From Streptococcus pseudopneumoniae (lineage in GTDB: Bacteria; Bacillota; Bacilli; Lactobacillales; Streptococcaceae), in NCBI RefSeq assembly GCF_001073085.1, contig NZ_JVFV01000032.1, positions 20,130 through 84,129 of the forward strand: a DNA stretch of 64,000 bases. Reading direction: 5' to 3'. The notes below the pieces were generated by a model. It ran no database searches, was not told where the DNA came from, and worked only from the letters and a program-made list of their open reading frames with translations. Positions 20,267-30,775 of this stretch are shown here, in pieces (the stretch's first letter is position 1; each line of letters starts with the position of its first letter). Both the position numbers and the translations under genes were made by a program.

Positions 20267-22277
20267 CTAAATGTTCTTTCTTTTCTAGATTTAGGACAAT
20301 CATATGCCACTCTGGGTCCTCCTGCCAGTTAGGAAGAGAGCTGATATAACCAGCTACCTTACGCGCTTCCTCAAGAATCGGAAAATCTTCGATAATATCA
20401 GCCACTTGAAACTCTGGTAGACCTGACTGTCTGGTTCCAAAAATCTCACCAGAGCCACGCATTTTCAAATCTTCCTCTGCAAGGACAAATCCATTAGTCG
20501 TTTCCGTCATGATGCGCATGCGATCCTTTCCAGAGTCAGTTTTGGGATTGGCTACAAGTACCGCATAGGACTGCTTATCCCCACGGCCTACACGACCCCG
20601 AAGCTGATGGAGTTGACTAAGCCCAAAACGATCAGCATCCATGATAATCATAACCGTCGCATTTGGCACATTGACCCCAACCTCGATAACCGTTGTCGAA
20701 ACCAGAATATCTGTTTTTCTCTCTTTGAAATCCTGCATAATCTGGTCTTTTTCATCACTCTTCATCTTACCGTGTAAGAGAGCAACTTTTGCTTTTTCTG
20801 CAAAATGAGCCGTCAATTCTTCCGATAAAGCAATAGCATTTTTAAGATCCAGGGCTTCAGATTCTTCAATCAGGGGCGAAATGACATAGGCTTGGGAGCC
20901 TTTCTGAATCTCACTCTCTAACCAAGTCAAGACCTGGGGCAGTTGTTCATGCTTGATCCAGCGTGTTACGATTGGTTTTCGTCCCGCTGGCATCTGGTCA
21001 ATAATGGAAACATCCATATCTCCAAAGGCGGTGATGGCTAAGGTCCGTGGAATCGGAGTTGCCGTCATCATGAGGACATCTGGATTTTCTCCTTTTTCCC
21101 GTAAAATACGCCTTTGTCCCACACCAAATCGGTGTTGTTCATCGATGATTATCAAACCAAGTCGAGCGTATTCCACCCCATCCTGTATGAGGGCATGGGT
21201 ACCGACGATCACATCAACCTCGCCCTTGGCAATCGTTTCCAAAACCGTGCGTTTTTCTGCAGCTTTCAGTGAACCTGTTAGGAGGGCTAGTTTCAAATCT
21301 GGAAAGAGACTTTCTAGACTTTCAGAATGCTGCTCTGCAAGGATCTCTGTTGGAACCATTAGAGCCGCCTGATAACCAGCCGTTACAGCCGCGTACATCG
21401 CTAGACCCGCAACCACTGTCTTCCCACTACCAACATCCCCTTGTAAGAGTCGATTCATGTGTTGGTCCGACTTCATATCTGTCAGGATTTCTTGTAGGCT
21501 TTTTTCTTGGGCTTTGGTTAAGGCAAAAGGCAATTTCTCTTTAACGGCAGTTAGTTTTTCCTGGGACCAATTCAGGACCAATCCACTTCCGTGAATCTTA
21601 TTTTCAGACTTGAGGGTCTGTAATTGCATTTGGAAATAAAAGAGCTCCTCAAACTTGATTCGACGAAGGGCCTGTTTGTATTCTGCTAAATCCTTAGGAA
21701 AATGCATGGCACGAACAGCCTGACAGCGAGACATGAGTTTGTATTTATCGAGCAAGGACTGAGGGATATTTTCCTCTATCAAGAGATCTAGACCCTGGTC
21801 AAAGGCGGTTTTAATGACTTTAACAAGGCCTGCTTGACTAACTCCTTGTGCGAGACGATAGACCGGTTGGAGATCATCCTCCACTTGGGCTAAAACCTTC
21901 ATGCCTGTGAGACTAGCTTTAGCACGATCCCACTTTCCAAAGACAGCCAAGGTTGCTCCTAGTTCAATCTTGTCAGCTAGGTAGGGTTGGTTAAAGAAGT
22001 TAACCGCAAAAACAACCTCTCCCTGTTTAAGGCTAAAGCGAAGACGATTGCGCTTAAATCCATAATACTGAACACTAGCTGGCGTTACTACCTGACCAGA
22101 CAGAACCGCCTTCTCGCCATCTTCTAGTTCTAGCACCTGCTTGGTCTTAAAATCTTCATAACGGAAAGGAAAGTAGAGCAAGAGGTCTTGCAGATTTTCA
22201 ATTCCTAGTTTGGCATATTTTTCTGCTGATTTAGGTCCTACTCCTGGTAAGACATGCAAGGGTTGATGTAAATTCAT
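20262..22277 (-). CDS. recG: RecG ATP-dependent DNA helicase
   Basis: 671 aa, standard length. The wedge/OB domain covers about residues 60-150. The helicase motor has LLQGDVGSGKTVVAGLA (Walker A), IIDEQHRFGV (DEQH Walker B), MMTATPIPRTLAI and VSTTVIEVGVNVPNATVMII with LHQLRGRVGRGDKQS (motif VI), and a C-terminal TRG-like segment. RecG regresses stalled forks and processes Holliday junctions and R-loops. It ends the secA-aroF-aroF-acpS-alr-recG run, separated from alr by 24 bp. Confidence 0.97.
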   Translation of the reverse strand: MNLHQPLHVLPGVGPKSAEKYAKLGIENLQDLLLYFPFRYEDFKTKQVLELEDGEKAVLSGQVVTPASVQYYGFKRNRLRFSLKQGEVVFAVNFFNQPYLADKIELGATLAVFGKWDRAKASLTGMKVLAQVEDDLQPVYRLAQGVSQAGLVKVIKTAFDQGLDLLIEENIPQSLLDKYKLMSRCQAVRAMHFPKDLAEYKQALRRIKFEELFYFQMQLQTLKSENKIHGSGLVLNWSQEKLTAVKEKLPFALTKAQEKSLQEILTDMKSDQHMNRLLQGDVGSGKTVVAGLAMYAAVTAGYQAALMVPTEILAEQHSESLESLFPDLKLALLTGSLKAAEKRTVLETIAKGEVDVIVGTHALIQDGVEYARLGLIIIDEQHRFGVGQRRILREKGENPDVLMMTATPIPRTLAITAFGDMDVSIIDQMPAGRKPIVTRWIKHEQLPQVLTWLESEIQKGSQAYVISPLIEESEALDLKNAIALSEELTAHFAEKAKVALLHGKMKSDEKDQIMQDFKERKTDILVSTTVIEVGVNVPNATVMIIMDADRFGLSQLHQLRGRVGRGDKQSYAVLVANPKTDSGKDRMRIMTETTNGFVLAEEDLKMRGSGEIFGTRQSGLPEFQVADIIEDFPILEEARKVAGYISSLPNWQEDPEWHMIVLNLEKKEHLD

Positions 22278-22301
22278 GCTACTCTCCTTTCCTTCTGTTT
22301 T

Positions 22302-23405
22302 TTAATAATATTCTCTCGGAATTCGATCACTGAGGAGACAAACTACCTCATAATTGATCGTTCCTCGGTAGACTGCTACATCTGTTGCAGTAATTTCTTG
22401 ATCACCATCTGCACCAATCAAGGTTACCTTGGTACCCAATGGATAAAGCTTAGGCAAACGAACCGTGATTTGGTCCATGGATACACGTCCTACGATGGGG
22501 CACAATTGTCCATCTACCAGAACTGAGAAATTCTGCATATCTCGTGTCCAACCATCTGCATAACCTATCGGTACCGTTGCAATGACTTGCTCACCGTCTG
22601 CTTGATAAGTTGCTCCGTAACCCATACAAGCCCCAGCTGGGACTGTTTTAACATGAACAATAGCTGACTCCAAAGTTAAGGCTGGTTTTAGTTCATAAGG
22701 CAATTCCAAAACTTGTCCACTTGGATTGAGACCATACATGGAATCTCCCATGCGAACAGCACTGAAAATAGTTTCTGCATGCCATAGAGTCGTTGCGGAG
22801 TTACTAGCATGAACCAATTCTGGTACTTCTTGCAAGCCAGCAAGTATTTCCTTGAAACACTCTAACTGTTCCTTAAAATAGCTATCCGACTCTTCATCAG
22901 CAGTTGCAAAGTGTGTAAAGATTCCCTCAACATTTGCTCCATGCTCCTTGAGTAAAGTTTGAGCTTCTTCAGCCTCGCTTGCACTTCTAAAACCAATCCG
23001 TCCCATACCTGAGTCAATTTTAAGGTGAACAGTTAAACCTGATAAGTCTGACTCTGTGGCTATGAGTTTCTGGATCCATTCCACCCCAGCCACTGTCAAG
23101 GTAATATCAAAGTCCTTAGCCAATGAAAGAGATTCAACCTCAGATACTCCTAAAATAAGAATCTTCTTAGAAATTCCTGCCTGACGAAGCTCGATGGCTT
23201 CATCGATATTAGAAACGCAAAAACCATCAACGTCATCCTGGATAGCTGTTGCAACAGCAACCGCTCCGTGTCCATAGGCATTGGCTTTTACAACTGCCCA
23301 TTTGAGGGTATCTTGGGGAATGTGCGCTCCCATTTGTTGGATATTGTAGCGAATTGCTTCTAGATGAATAAGGGCCTTGGTTGGTCTATGTGGACTAGTT
23401 TTCAT
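22302..23405 (-). CDS. alr: Alanine racemase
   Basis: 367 aa from the ATG at 23405, chosen because GGAGG lies 6 nt before it; a longer frame starting at 23426 would bury that site. PLP lysine is in [14 protein letters not shown] (near residue 40), and the catalytic Tyr of the second subunit is in [36 protein letters not shown] and [14 protein letters not shown] complete the fold III signature. It makes D-alanine for peptidoglycan and teichoic acid. The gene overlaps the end of acpS by 11 nt, so they are translationally coupled. Confidence 0.96.
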   Translation of the reverse strand: MKTSPHRPTKALIHLEAIRYNIQQMGAHIPQDTLKWAVVKANAYGHGAVAVATAIQDDVDGFCVSNIDEAIELRQAGISKKILILGVSEVESLSLAKDFDITLTVAGVEWIQKLIATESDLSGLTVHLKIDSGMGRIGFRSASEAEEAQTLLKEHGANVEGIFTHFATADEESDSYFKEQLECFKEILAGLQEVPELVHASNSATTLWHAETIFSAVRMGDSMYGLNPSGQVLELPYELKPALTLESAIVHVKTVPAGACMGYGATYQADGEQVIATVPIGYADGWTRDMQNFSVLVDGQLCPIVGRVSMDQITVRLPKLYPLGTKVTLIGADGDQEITATDVAVYRGTINYEVVCLLSDRIPREYY

Positions 23406-23757
23406 AATCTTCCTCCAAAATAACACTAGCTGTCACAAACTGATCTGTATGGCTGATAGATAGCCAAACTTTTCCTGAAAACGGGGATTTGCTGAAGTAG
23501 GGAGCACCTCTTTCATTGTTCAAGATTTCCAAGTCTTGAAAGCCCAACTTCCCAATTCCCGTTCCCATAGCCTTTGAGAAAGCCTCTTTAGCTGACCAAC
23601 GACCAGCCAAATACTCAATCTGTCTACGACCTTTGAGACTGACAAAGCGCTTCAATTCCTTGTCTGTCAAAACACGCTGCGCAAAGCCTTCTCTTTTTTC
23701 AACTGCATGTTGTATGGAAGCTAATGCTTCGATATCGATTCCGTGTCCAACTATCAT
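23395..23757 (-). CDS. acpS: Holo-acyl-carrier-protein synthase AcpS
   Basis: 120 aa from the ATG at 23757 ([12 protein letters not shown]), the pneumococcal length. A longer frame from 23802 adds 15 residues that overlap the aro gene's end region and is not family-like. Motifs: GIDIEAL with the Mg-binding Asp, [19 protein letters not shown] with the conserved WxxKEA and WLSISHT. It transfers 4'-phosphopantetheine from CoA to acyl carrier protein. It sits between the DAHP synthases and alr in one operon; the ribosome binding site at this start is weak, consistent with coupling. Confidence 0.93.
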   Translation of the reverse strand: MIVGHGIDIEALASIQHAVEKREGFAQRVLTDKELKRFVSLKGRRQIEYLAGRWSAKEAFSKAMGTGIGKLGFQDLEILNNERGAPYFSKSPFSGKVWLSISHTDQFVTASVILEEDYEN

Positions 23758-23802
23758 TTTCGTCAAAAAGAGTTGAGGTTCCCCCAACTCCATCCTTTTC
23801 AC

Positions 23803-24834
23803 TTATTTTGTTAAGGTAGTATAGATTTCTTCTACCAAGGCTACTGTGTTTTCCCATCCTAGACATGGGTCTGTAATAGAACAACCAAAGATTTCTGGTT
23901 GATTTTGGCGACCATCTGCCAAGTAAGATTCAATCATGAAACCTCGAACTGTCTTCTTGATCTTTTCATTCCAGTCACGATTGAGCAGAGCCTGACGAAC
24001 AATTCGAACTTGCTCCATATATTGCTTGCCTGAATTATCATGGTTAGTATCAATCATGATAAAAGGATTTTCAAGCCCCATAGACTCGTAACGGCCGATA
24101 GCATCTAAGAGAGTTTCATAGTAGAAGTTTGGTTCATTCTTCCCATATTCATTCATAGCTCCACGAAGGATAACGTGGGCCAGGGGATTACCTGAAGTCT
24201 CAACTTCTTGTCCATGGTAAAGAAATGTTTGCTTGTTTTGTGCAGCATAGATGGCATTAAACATAACAGATAGATTTCCTGAGGTTGGATTTTTCATCCC
24301 CACTGGTGCATCAATCCCTGAAGCTACAAAACGGTGTTCTTGGTCTTCTACTGAGCGCGCACCCACGGCATGGTAGCTTACCAAGTCGTCAACTAAAACT
24401 AGATTGGATGGATAAAGCATTTCATCCGCTGTAGTCAATCCAGTTTCTGTAATTACCCGATAATGAAGCTGACGAACAGCCTGCAAACCATTAATCAAGC
24501 TTGGAGCTTTAGAAGTATCTGGCTGATGAACCAAGCCCTTGTAGCCATCTCCATTGGTACGTGGTTTGGCCGTGTAAACACGCATAACCATGAAAATCTT
24601 ATCTGCCACTTTTTTCTGCAAGTCTGCCAAACGACGGGCATACTCTAGGACTGCTTCTTCATTATCAGACGAACAAGGCCCAATGACCAAAAGGATACGA
24701 TCATCCTTACCTGAAAGGATATCTGCTAGTTCTTGGTCTCGGCTTTCCTTATGTTGCAAGGTTTCTGCAGATAGCCGTGTTTCCGCCTTAATCGCTTCAA
24801 TATCGATTTCTTGACCTTTTTCAATAAATGCCAT
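23803..24834 (-). CDS. aroF: DAHP synthase, second tandem copy
   Basis: 343 aa class I DAHP synthase. LLVIGPCSSDNEEAVLEYA, VMRVYTAKPRTNGDGYKGLV, HYRVITETGLTTADEMLYP, VGARSVEDQEHRFVASG, KNPTSGN and FIMIDTNHDNSGKQ carry the PEP- and metal-binding residues. It condenses PEP and erythrose-4-phosphate, the first step of aromatic amino acid synthesis. It ends one base before the acpS long frame and starts one base after the other copy's stop. The two copies are highly similar along their whole length, a tandem duplication conserved in pneumococcus-like genomes. Which is Tyr- or Phe-sensitive cannot be told. Confidence 0.94.
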   Translation of the reverse strand: MAFIEKGQEIDIEAIKAETRLSAETLQHKESRDQELADILSGKDDRILLVIGPCSSDNEEAVLEYARRLADLQKKVADKIFMVMRVYTAKPRTNGDGYKGLVHQPDTSKAPSLINGLQAVRQLHYRVITETGLTTADEMLYPSNLVLVDDLVSYHAVGARSVEDQEHRFVASGIDAPVGMKNPTSGNLSVMFNAIYAAQNKQTFLYHGQEVETSGNPLAHVILRGAMNEYGKNEPNFYYETLLDAIGRYESMGLENPFIMIDTNHDNSGKQYMEQVRIVRQALLNRDWNEKIKKTVRGFMIESYLADGRQNQPEIFGCSITDPCLGWENTVALVEEIYTTLTK

Positions 24835-24835
24835 A

Positions 24836-25867
24836 TTATTCTCCTAGTCTTTGGTAGATTTCGCGCACAAGAGCCTCAGTATTTTCCCATCCTAGACATG
24901 GATCGGTGATAGATTTTCCAAAGACCTCTGGTTCATTTTGACGACCGTCTTCTAGATAAGACTCAATCATGAATCCACGAACATATTTTTTAATCTTTTC
25001 ATTCCAATCGCGGTTAATCAAGGTCTGACGAACGATGCGAATCTGATCCATATACTGCTTTCCTGAGTTATCATGGTTGGTATCAATGATGATAAATGGA
25101 TTTTCAAGGCCCATCTTTTCATACTGGGCAATGGTATCCATCAAATTATCATAGTAGTAGTTAGGGATATTTTTCCCGTATTCGTTGAGGGCACCACGGA
25201 GAATGGCATGGGATAGAGGATTTCCAGTAGTTTCGACTTCTTTTCCTAGGAAAAGGAAACTCTGCTTGTTTTGCGCTGCATAAATACCGTTGAACATGAC
25301 ATTGAGATTTCCAGACGTTGGATTTTTAAAACCTGTCGCAAAATCCGCTCCACTAGCTACAAAACGGTGTTGTTGGTCTTCAACCGAACGAGCTCCAACA
25401 GCCATATAAGAAATCAAGTCATCTACCAGAGGAAGGTTTTCTGGGTACAACATTTCATCCGCTGTCGTCATTCCTGTTTCAGAAATAACACGGTAATGCA
25501 GGTGACGAACCGCCTTGATCCCATTGATGAGACTAGGTGCTTCTTTGGCATTTGGTTGGTGAATCAAGCCCTTATAGCCATCACCATTAGTACGTGGTTT
25601 AGCAGTGTAGACGCGCATGACCATAAAGACGCGGTCTTTGACTTCTTCTTGCAGTTTTGCCAAACGCTTAGCATATTCGAGAACTGCTTCTTCATTGTCA
25701 GATGAACAAGGACCAATCACCAACAAAATGCGTTGATCTTCACCACGAATAATCGCTTCAAGTTCTTGATCGCGTTGTTGTTTATTAGCCAGTGCTTGTC
25801 CTTCTAATTTAGATAAACTACGAACTTCTTCAATATTAATTTTAGGGCTTTTTGCTGTAAATACCAT
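24836..25867 (-). CDS. aroF: DAHP synthase, first tandem copy
   Basis: 343 aa, same family and motifs as its downstream twin (LLVIGPCSSDNEEAVLEYAK, RVYTAKPRTNGDGYKGLIHQ, FIIIDTNHDNSGKQ, SITDPCLGWENTEAL). Differences cluster in the N-terminal 20 residues and around residues 230-250, where class I enzymes bind feedback inhibitors, so the copies may differ in regulation. The ATG at 25867 is preceded by AAGGAGATGA. It lies 80 bp downstream of secA, with a hairpin in the gap. Cytoplasmic enzyme of the shikimate pathway. Confidence 0.94.
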   Translation of the reverse strand: MVFTAKSPKINIEEVRSLSKLEGQALANKQQRDQELEAIIRGEDQRILLVIGPCSSDNEEAVLEYAKRLAKLQEEVKDRVFMVMRVYTAKPRTNGDGYKGLIHQPNAKEAPSLINGIKAVRHLHYRVISETGMTTADEMLYPENLPLVDDLISYMAVGARSVEDQQHRFVASGADFATGFKNPTSGNLNVMFNGIYAAQNKQSFLFLGKEVETTGNPLSHAILRGALNEYGKNIPNYYYDNLMDTIAQYEKMGLENPFIIIDTNHDNSGKQYMDQIRIVRQTLINRDWNEKIKKYVRGFMIESYLEDGRQNEPEVFGKSITDPCLGWENTEALVREIYQRLGE

Positions 25868-25889
25868 TATTCATCTCCTTATAAAGCAA

Positions 25890-25930
25890 ACGGACGCCAA
25901 GCGAAAATTCACTTTTCACTAGGCATCCGC
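25890..25930 (-). other. Hairpin between secA and the first DAHP synthase gene
   Basis: Minus strand GCGGATGCC pairs with GGCGTCCGT through a G-U pair, and AGTGAAAA pairs with TTTTCGCT inside it. There is no long T-run after the stem (TTTGCTTTAT), so it could be a weak terminator, a processing site or an attenuator for the aro genes. Confidence 0.5.
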
Positions 25931-25947
25931 CTGAAAATTAGTCAATT

Positions 25948-28461
25948 TTAACGTCGTTTACCATGACAGTTTTTAAATTTCTTACCAGAACCACATGGGC
26001 ACAAGTCGTTACGCTTAACTTGGCTAAGATCCAAATCTGCAGGAAGCTCAGTCTGTTGCGCAGCAATATTACGAGTAGCTGTCGTACTGATATGACGCTC
26101 TGCTTGTGGACGCTCTTGTTCATGAATTTGTGCTTTCATCATCAAACGGGTCACATCAAACTCAATGGAACCAATCATATCATTAAACATACGGAAACCT
26201 TCTGCTTGATACTCAACGACAGGGTTATTCTGAGCATAACCACGGAGACCAACAGCATTACGCAACTGATCAAGAGCATCGATATGGTCTGTCCACTTGT
26301 TATCTACAACACGTAGGATCAAGACTTTTTGGAATTCTTTAACAGCTTCCTCATCACGAAGTTTAGCAACTTGACTATCGTAGACTTTCAAGGCACGTTG
26401 GTAAAGTTCATCTTTGATCGCTTGGTCTGACAAACCTTCTAGGTCTGAAAGTGAAATTGAATCTTCTGGAAGCAAGTTATATCTTGCAAAATTCAAGATA
26501 GCTTCTAGTTTTTCATCTTGTTTAGCACGCGCATGATTATCAACAACACGATTAATAGTGCGTTTAATCATTGCATGAATCTCAGGAGCCAAGTCGCGAT
26601 CAGCAGTGATGACATCGTAACGTTGTGAGTAGATAATCTCACGTTGCTCACGCATGACATCATCGTATTGAAGGACTTGTTTACGTGTGTCGTAGTTGTT
26701 TCCTTCAACACGTTTTTGTGCTGCTTCAACCTGACGTGTCAACATACGAGATTTGATCGCTTCGTCTGACATATTGAGACGTTCAAAGACACCCTTCAAG
26801 CGCTCTGAACCGAAACGTTTCATCAAATCATCTTCCAGAGAAAGGTAGAATTGTGACTCCCCTGGGTCTCCTTGACGTCCTGAACGTCCACGAAGCTGGT
26901 TATCGATACGACGACTTTCATGGCGTTCTGTACCAATGACACAAAGTCCACCAAGTTCACGAACACCTTCACCAAGCTTAATATCAGTACCACGACCGGC
27001 CATGTTGGTTGCGATAGTGATCGCACCACGTTGACCAGCATTCATGATGATTTGCGCTTCTCTGTAGTGGTTTTTAGCATTCAATACTTCGTGAGGTACG
27101 CCTGCTTCAACCAATTTCTTAGAAAGAAAATCACTGGTTTCAACGGCAACAGTACCTACCAAGACAGGTTGACCTTTTTGGTAACGCGCCTTAACATCTT
27201 CTACCACAGCCTTGAATTTTGCATCGAGACTAGCGTAAAGAAGGTCTGAATGGTCAATACGTTGGATCGGACGGTTAGTAGGAATTGGAATAACACGAAT
27301 GTTGTAGATTTCGCGGAATTCTTCTTCTTCTGTTTTACCAGTACCTGTCATACCTGCCAATTTTTTATACATACGGAAAAGGTTTTGGTAGGTAATCGAT
27401 GCTGATGTTTTGGTCTCATCTTGGATTGGCACACCTTCTTTAGCTTCAATCGCTTGGTGCAAACCATCAGAGTAACGACGACCTTCCATGGTACGACCTG
27501 TAAATTGGTCGACAATCAAGATTTCTTGTTCTTCGCTGACCACATAGTCAATATCAAGAATCATAATGTAGTTAGCACGAAGGGCATTGTCGATAAAGTG
27601 AGTCAAGGCTACGTTTTCGATATCGTAGAGATTTTCTAGTTTGAAGTAGCTTTCAGCCTTGTCAATACCAGAATCAGATAAACCAATTGTCTTAGACTGA
27701 ATATCAATGATATAGTCATCCTTATCCAAAGACTTCACAAAATGGTCCGCCATATGGTAGAGTTGGCTAGTTTCAACTGCATTGGCTCCTGAAACGATCA
27801 AAGGAGTACGAGCTTCGTCAATCAAGATAGAGTCTACCTCATCGACCAAGGCGTAGTTGAGTGGACGTTGAACCATATTCTCCGCACGAACAACCATGTT
27901 ATCACGGAGGTAGTCAAATCCGATTTCTGAGTTGGTTGAGTATGTGATATCACACTCATAAGCTTCTTTTTTCTCCATTGGAGATTTGGCTGCCAAGTTG
28001 ATCCCTACTGACAAACCAAGCCATGAGTACAACTCACCCATCTCAGTCGCGTCACGTTCTGATAGATACTCATTGACCGTAACTACGTGTACACCTTTAC
28101 CTGAAAGGGCGTTTAGGTAAACAGGCATTGTCGCTGTCAAGGTTTTCCCCTCACCAGTACGCATCTCAGGAACGTCACCATGGTGAAGAACGATTCCCCC
28201 CATAACCTGAACCTTATACGGGAAAAGACCAAGAACACGCTTAGCTCCCTCGCGTACAACAGCAAACGCCTCATACAAAAGTTGGTCAAGAGTCTCACCA
28301 TTTTGATAGCGTTGCTTAAATTCTTCTGTCTTAGCTTGCAACTGCTCGTCTGTCAAAGCAGCCATTTCATCTTCGTATTTGAGGACTTTATCAGCCATCT
28401 TTTCTAGGCGGCGAAGTTCCCCTTTATCATTTTCGATGATTGTTTTTAGTAAATTTGCCAT
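25948..28461 (-). CDS. secA: SecA preprotein translocase ATPase
   Basis: 837 aa, the pneumococcal size. Motifs: [20 protein letters not shown] (Walker A), [17 protein letters not shown] (Walker B), [34 protein letters not shown] and a C-terminal zinc SEC-C tail ([19 protein letters not shown]). It drives protein export through SecYEG. It is the first gene of the secA-aroF-aroF-acpS-alr-recG group, conserved in pneumococcus. No SecA2-specific features are seen. Confidence 0.98.
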   Translation of the reverse strand: MANLLKTIIENDKGELRRLEKMADKVLKYEDEMAALTDEQLQAKTEEFKQRYQNGETLDQLLYEAFAVVREGAKRVLGLFPYKVQVMGGIVLHHGDVPEMRTGEGKTLTATMPVYLNALSGKGVHVVTVNEYLSERDATEMGELYSWLGLSVGINLAAKSPMEKKEAYECDITYSTNSEIGFDYLRDNMVVRAENMVQRPLNYALVDEVDSILIDEARTPLIVSGANAVETSQLYHMADHFVKSLDKDDYIIDIQSKTIGLSDSGIDKAESYFKLENLYDIENVALTHFIDNALRANYIMILDIDYVVSEEQEILIVDQFTGRTMEGRRYSDGLHQAIEAKEGVPIQDETKTSASITYQNLFRMYKKLAGMTGTGKTEEEEFREIYNIRVIPIPTNRPIQRIDHSDLLYASLDAKFKAVVEDVKARYQKGQPVLVGTVAVETSDFLSKKLVEAGVPHEVLNAKNHYREAQIIMNAGQRGAITIATNMAGRGTDIKLGEGVRELGGLCVIGTERHESRRIDNQLRGRSGRQGDPGESQFYLSLEDDLMKRFGSERLKGVFERLNMSDEAIKSRMLTRQVEAAQKRVEGNNYDTRKQVLQYDDVMREQREIIYSQRYDVITADRDLAPEIHAMIKRTINRVVDNHARAKQDEKLEAILNFARYNLLPEDSISLSDLEGLSDQAIKDELYQRALKVYDSQVAKLRDEEAVKEFQKVLILRVVDNKWTDHIDALDQLRNAVGLRGYAQNNPVVEYQAEGFRMFNDMIGSIEFDVTRLMMKAQIHEQERPQAERHISTTATRNIAAQQTELPADLDLSQVKRNDLCPCGSGKKFKNCHGKRR

Positions 28462-28560
28462 TTTTTTCCTTACTTTAAATTCTGAATATTTTAGAATGTT
28501 CTTTTTATTGTAGCATATTTGCCCATTTTTTTCAAGAAATATTCCGTTTTCCCTTAGGGC

Positions 28561-28592
28561 AAAAAAGGGCTAATCAAGGTGATTAGTTCCCT
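28561..28592 (-). terminator. Terminator upstream of secA
   Basis: Minus strand GGG-AA-CTAATCA-CCT-TGATTAG-CCC followed by TTTTTT. It ends the small membrane-protein transcript before the secA promoter region. Confidence 0.85.
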
Positions 28593-28698
28593 TAAAATTC
28601 CTATTCCGAGTCTAGTTTTCTTCATTAATGCTTCTAGCTAGTTTATCCATGAAAAAATTGCCATCATTTTCTATTAGGTAAAAGCTTGCCCATTTCTT

Positions 28699-29028
28699 TC
28701 AAGGAAGACTGGATTTCTTCTTTTCCAATCGTAACTTATTCATAAATTTTAGACAAGTATAAACTATCCAGTCATTGAGTAAGGATAAAAAGACTAAAAC
28801 TATCCATATCAACCACCTAGCTAAATCCTTGGGTTCTAGTAAAATAAAGTTAAATAAGACTAGCGAAAAAAGAGTGAAAGCTAGACTAAACAAGGCCATG
28901 AGAGGTAAATAAATCCAGTAAAAATAGTAAAGGAATGAAAAGTGTTTTCTTCCTGGTCGTGCCTTCCTTTGCCAACTAAAAAAGAAAAAATAGGGCACTA
29001 AAATCAACAATTGTAGCAACTTCTCCAT
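28699..29028 (-). CDS. Small hydrophobic membrane protein, function unknown
   Basis: 109 aa. Three likely membrane spans: residues 3-18 (KLLQLLILVPYFFFFSW), 34-60 and 72-95. Charged loops carry Arg and Lys (KARPGRKHF, KLRLEKKKSS), and the C-terminus is positive, so cytoplasmic. The ATG is preceded by GGAGGTGATGAG. It is flanked by terminators on both sides and therefore monocistronic. No family was recognised; function is not predicted. Confidence 0.65.
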   Translation of the reverse strand: MEKLLQLLILVPYFFFFSWQRKARPGRKHFSFLYYFYWIYLPLMALFSLAFTLFSLVLFNFILLEPKDLARWLIWIVLVFLSLLNDWIVYTCLKFMNKLRLEKKKSSLP

Positions 29029-29067
29029 CTCATCACCTCCAGAACTGTTTCCTATTTTTATTATAGC

Positions 29068-29098
29068 AAAAAGACCTGGAAAGTAGTTTCCAGATCTT
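29068..29098 (-). terminator. Terminator of the TPM-lemA operon
   Basis: Minus strand AAGATCTGGAAA-CTA-CTTTCCAGGTCTT continues into TTTTT, about 27 bp after lemA. Confidence 0.85.
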
Positions 29099-29124
29099 GC
29101 AATTCTTAGAAATAAACGGCCCCT

Positions 29125-29718
29125 CTACTGTTTTGATGTAGAAGTACTAAAATCAACCTTTGGAGCTGTCTTGGCTTCTTCGCTTTCTTTGAAGGTTTCT
29201 GCTTCTTTAAAGTTCATCATATTAGCAAAGAGAACAGTTGGGAAGCTTCTTAATTTTTGATTGTAGTCAGTTGCTGCCTGGTTGTAATCCTTGCGGGCTA
29301 CAAAAATACGATTTTCGCTTCCAGCCAACTCCGTCATGAGTTGTTCCACATTTTGATTGCTCTTAAGCTCAGGATAGTTTTCTGTCAACACAAGCAGGCG
29401 TGAAATAGCTGAACTCAACTCACCTTGAGCCTCTTGGTTTTCCTTTGAAGTAACAGAGCCATTCCCAATTTTTGCACGTGCTTCTGCAATCTGGGTGAAG
29501 ACCTCTGTCTCATGGTTCATTTGTCCCTTTACAGACTCTACCAGATTTCCAATCAAGTCTGAACGACGTTGGAGGGCTGTCGCTACATTTGCTTGAGCTT
29601 GTTCTACCTTGGTCTGTTCGGAGACAAGACCGTTATAAGTACCTACAACCGAGCAACCTCCCAGCAAGATAATGGCTAGTAAAATGCTCAATACATAAAT
29701 GATTCCTTTATTTTTCAT
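29125..29718 (-). CDS. lemA: LemA family protein
   Basis: 197 aa. One N-terminal membrane helix with a lipobox-like LLGGC near residue 22, then the all-helical LemA domain: TYNGLVSEQTKVEQAQANVA, TALQRRSDLIGNLVESVKG, LTENYPELKSNQNVEQLM and VARKDYNQAATDYNQKLRSF. LemA proteins have a coiled, mostly extracellular domain of unclear function and often occur beside TPM-domain proteins, as here. It follows the TPM gene by 38 bp in one operon with a shared terminator. Confidence 0.9.
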   Translation of the reverse strand: MKNKGIIYVLSILLAIILLGGCSVVGTYNGLVSEQTKVEQAQANVATALQRRSDLIGNLVESVKGQMNHETEVFTQIAEARAKIGNGSVTSKENQEAQGELSSAISRLLVLTENYPELKSNQNVEQLMTELAGSENRIFVARKDYNQAATDYNQKLRSFPTVLFANMMNFKEAETFKESEEAKTAPKVDFSTSTSKQ

Positions 29719-29756
29719 ATCTAAACCTACTCATTTCTTTAAATTTTATACTAACA

Positions 29757-30617
29757 TTACCAATCATCAGAGGAACCTCCACCGTCAAAGCCTCCGCCGT
29801 CCCAGCCACCAGAAGAATCTGAACCTGAGTCTGACCAAGATGAATCTGAATCGGATGAGTCACTAAACCACCAGCCACCGCTAGACGAGTCACCGTTACG
29901 AGAACTTCCACCTCCTCTGATAACGGCAATAATGACTCCAATGATATATACCACCATCATGAATCCAAAGAAATCTTTTATGGGGTCATTTTTTTGACTG
30001 TAATTTGAGGAACTGCTTCTATTTCGACTCGATTTTTTACCACTGATGCTATCGGAGTAACGTCTGATTTTGGCGGAAGCATCTGCAAACGACGTTTCAT
30101 CAGATGAAAAGGTTCCACTTCCCTTATAAAACTGATTATCCAAAGCTTTGGCAATCGCTAGAATCCCCTTACTATAGTCCCCATTTTTAAAATCTGTACG
30201 ACTGGCTGCCAAGATCTGCTTGGTTTGATAGTCTGTTATCCTGATAGCAGTGTTATTACTGGTTTCAATTCTTGATTTTCGATCTTGAACAGCTACCACA
30301 ATCAAACTTCCAAAATTATCTCCTGAATAACCTATCTTCCAGGCTCTAGCAGTCTCATTAGCTACTGTTTCAATGCTTTCTCCTTCTAAACTGTCCACGA
30401 TATAAACTCCCACTTGAAGCTTTTCTGCCTTTTTACTATTAGCTTCATTCAAATCACGAATTTGTGTGATAGTGTCCTCTGTCAAATAGTGATTTGGATC
30501 GTAGATACCATAGTCTGGTTTTTCAGGTGCTGTGAACGCTGATAGGAAGAGAAATACCATCAGCAATCCAAGGATACGCGCCAAGAAACTTTTCTTTAAC
30601 AATCTATATTTTTTCAT
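29757..30617 (-). CDS. TPM-domain (YgcG-like) membrane protein
   Basis: 286 aa from ATG 30617, which has GGGAGG 5 nt upstream; an earlier ATG at 30635 lies before that site and is rejected. A signal peptide (LLMVFLFLSAFTAP) precedes the TPM domain (about residues 40-170: YDPNHYLTEDTITQIRDLNE, GVYIVDSLEGESIETVANET, ARAWKIG). Then come a Ser-rich linker, a membrane helix (MMVVYIIGVIIAVI) and a Ser/Gly/Asp-rich tail ending GGGSSDDW. TPM proteins pair with LemA and have been linked to membrane protein quality control, but the function is unsettled. Confidence 0.88.
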   Translation of the reverse strand: MKKYRLLKKSFLARILGLLMVFLFLSAFTAPEKPDYGIYDPNHYLTEDTITQIRDLNEANSKKAEKLQVGVYIVDSLEGESIETVANETARAWKIGYSGDNFGSLIVVAVQDRKSRIETSNNTAIRITDYQTKQILAASRTDFKNGDYSKGILAIAKALDNQFYKGSGTFSSDETSFADASAKIRRYSDSISGKKSSRNRSSSSNYSQKNDPIKDFFGFMMVVYIIGVIIAVIRGGGSSRNGDSSSGGWWFSDSSDSDSSWSDSGSDSSGGWDGGGFDGGGSSDDW

Positions 30618-30775
30618 AATAACCTCCCTGTGCAAGGAAAATTGTTTAGAGAATTATAGCATTTTGATTTTTATAAAAAAAGTACATTTTCATTACAAAT
30701 CTATGACAAGAACTAAGAAAATGATGTTGTTTTGATGACAAATCTGACTCTCTATTCTGCATTAAATGGTCTAAA

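Noticed and set aside
20953..21544. Two long plus-strand open frames (139 and 91 codons) inside recG
   Set aside because: They are antisense to conserved RecG helicase motifs, have no ribosome binding site and no domain; codon shadow.
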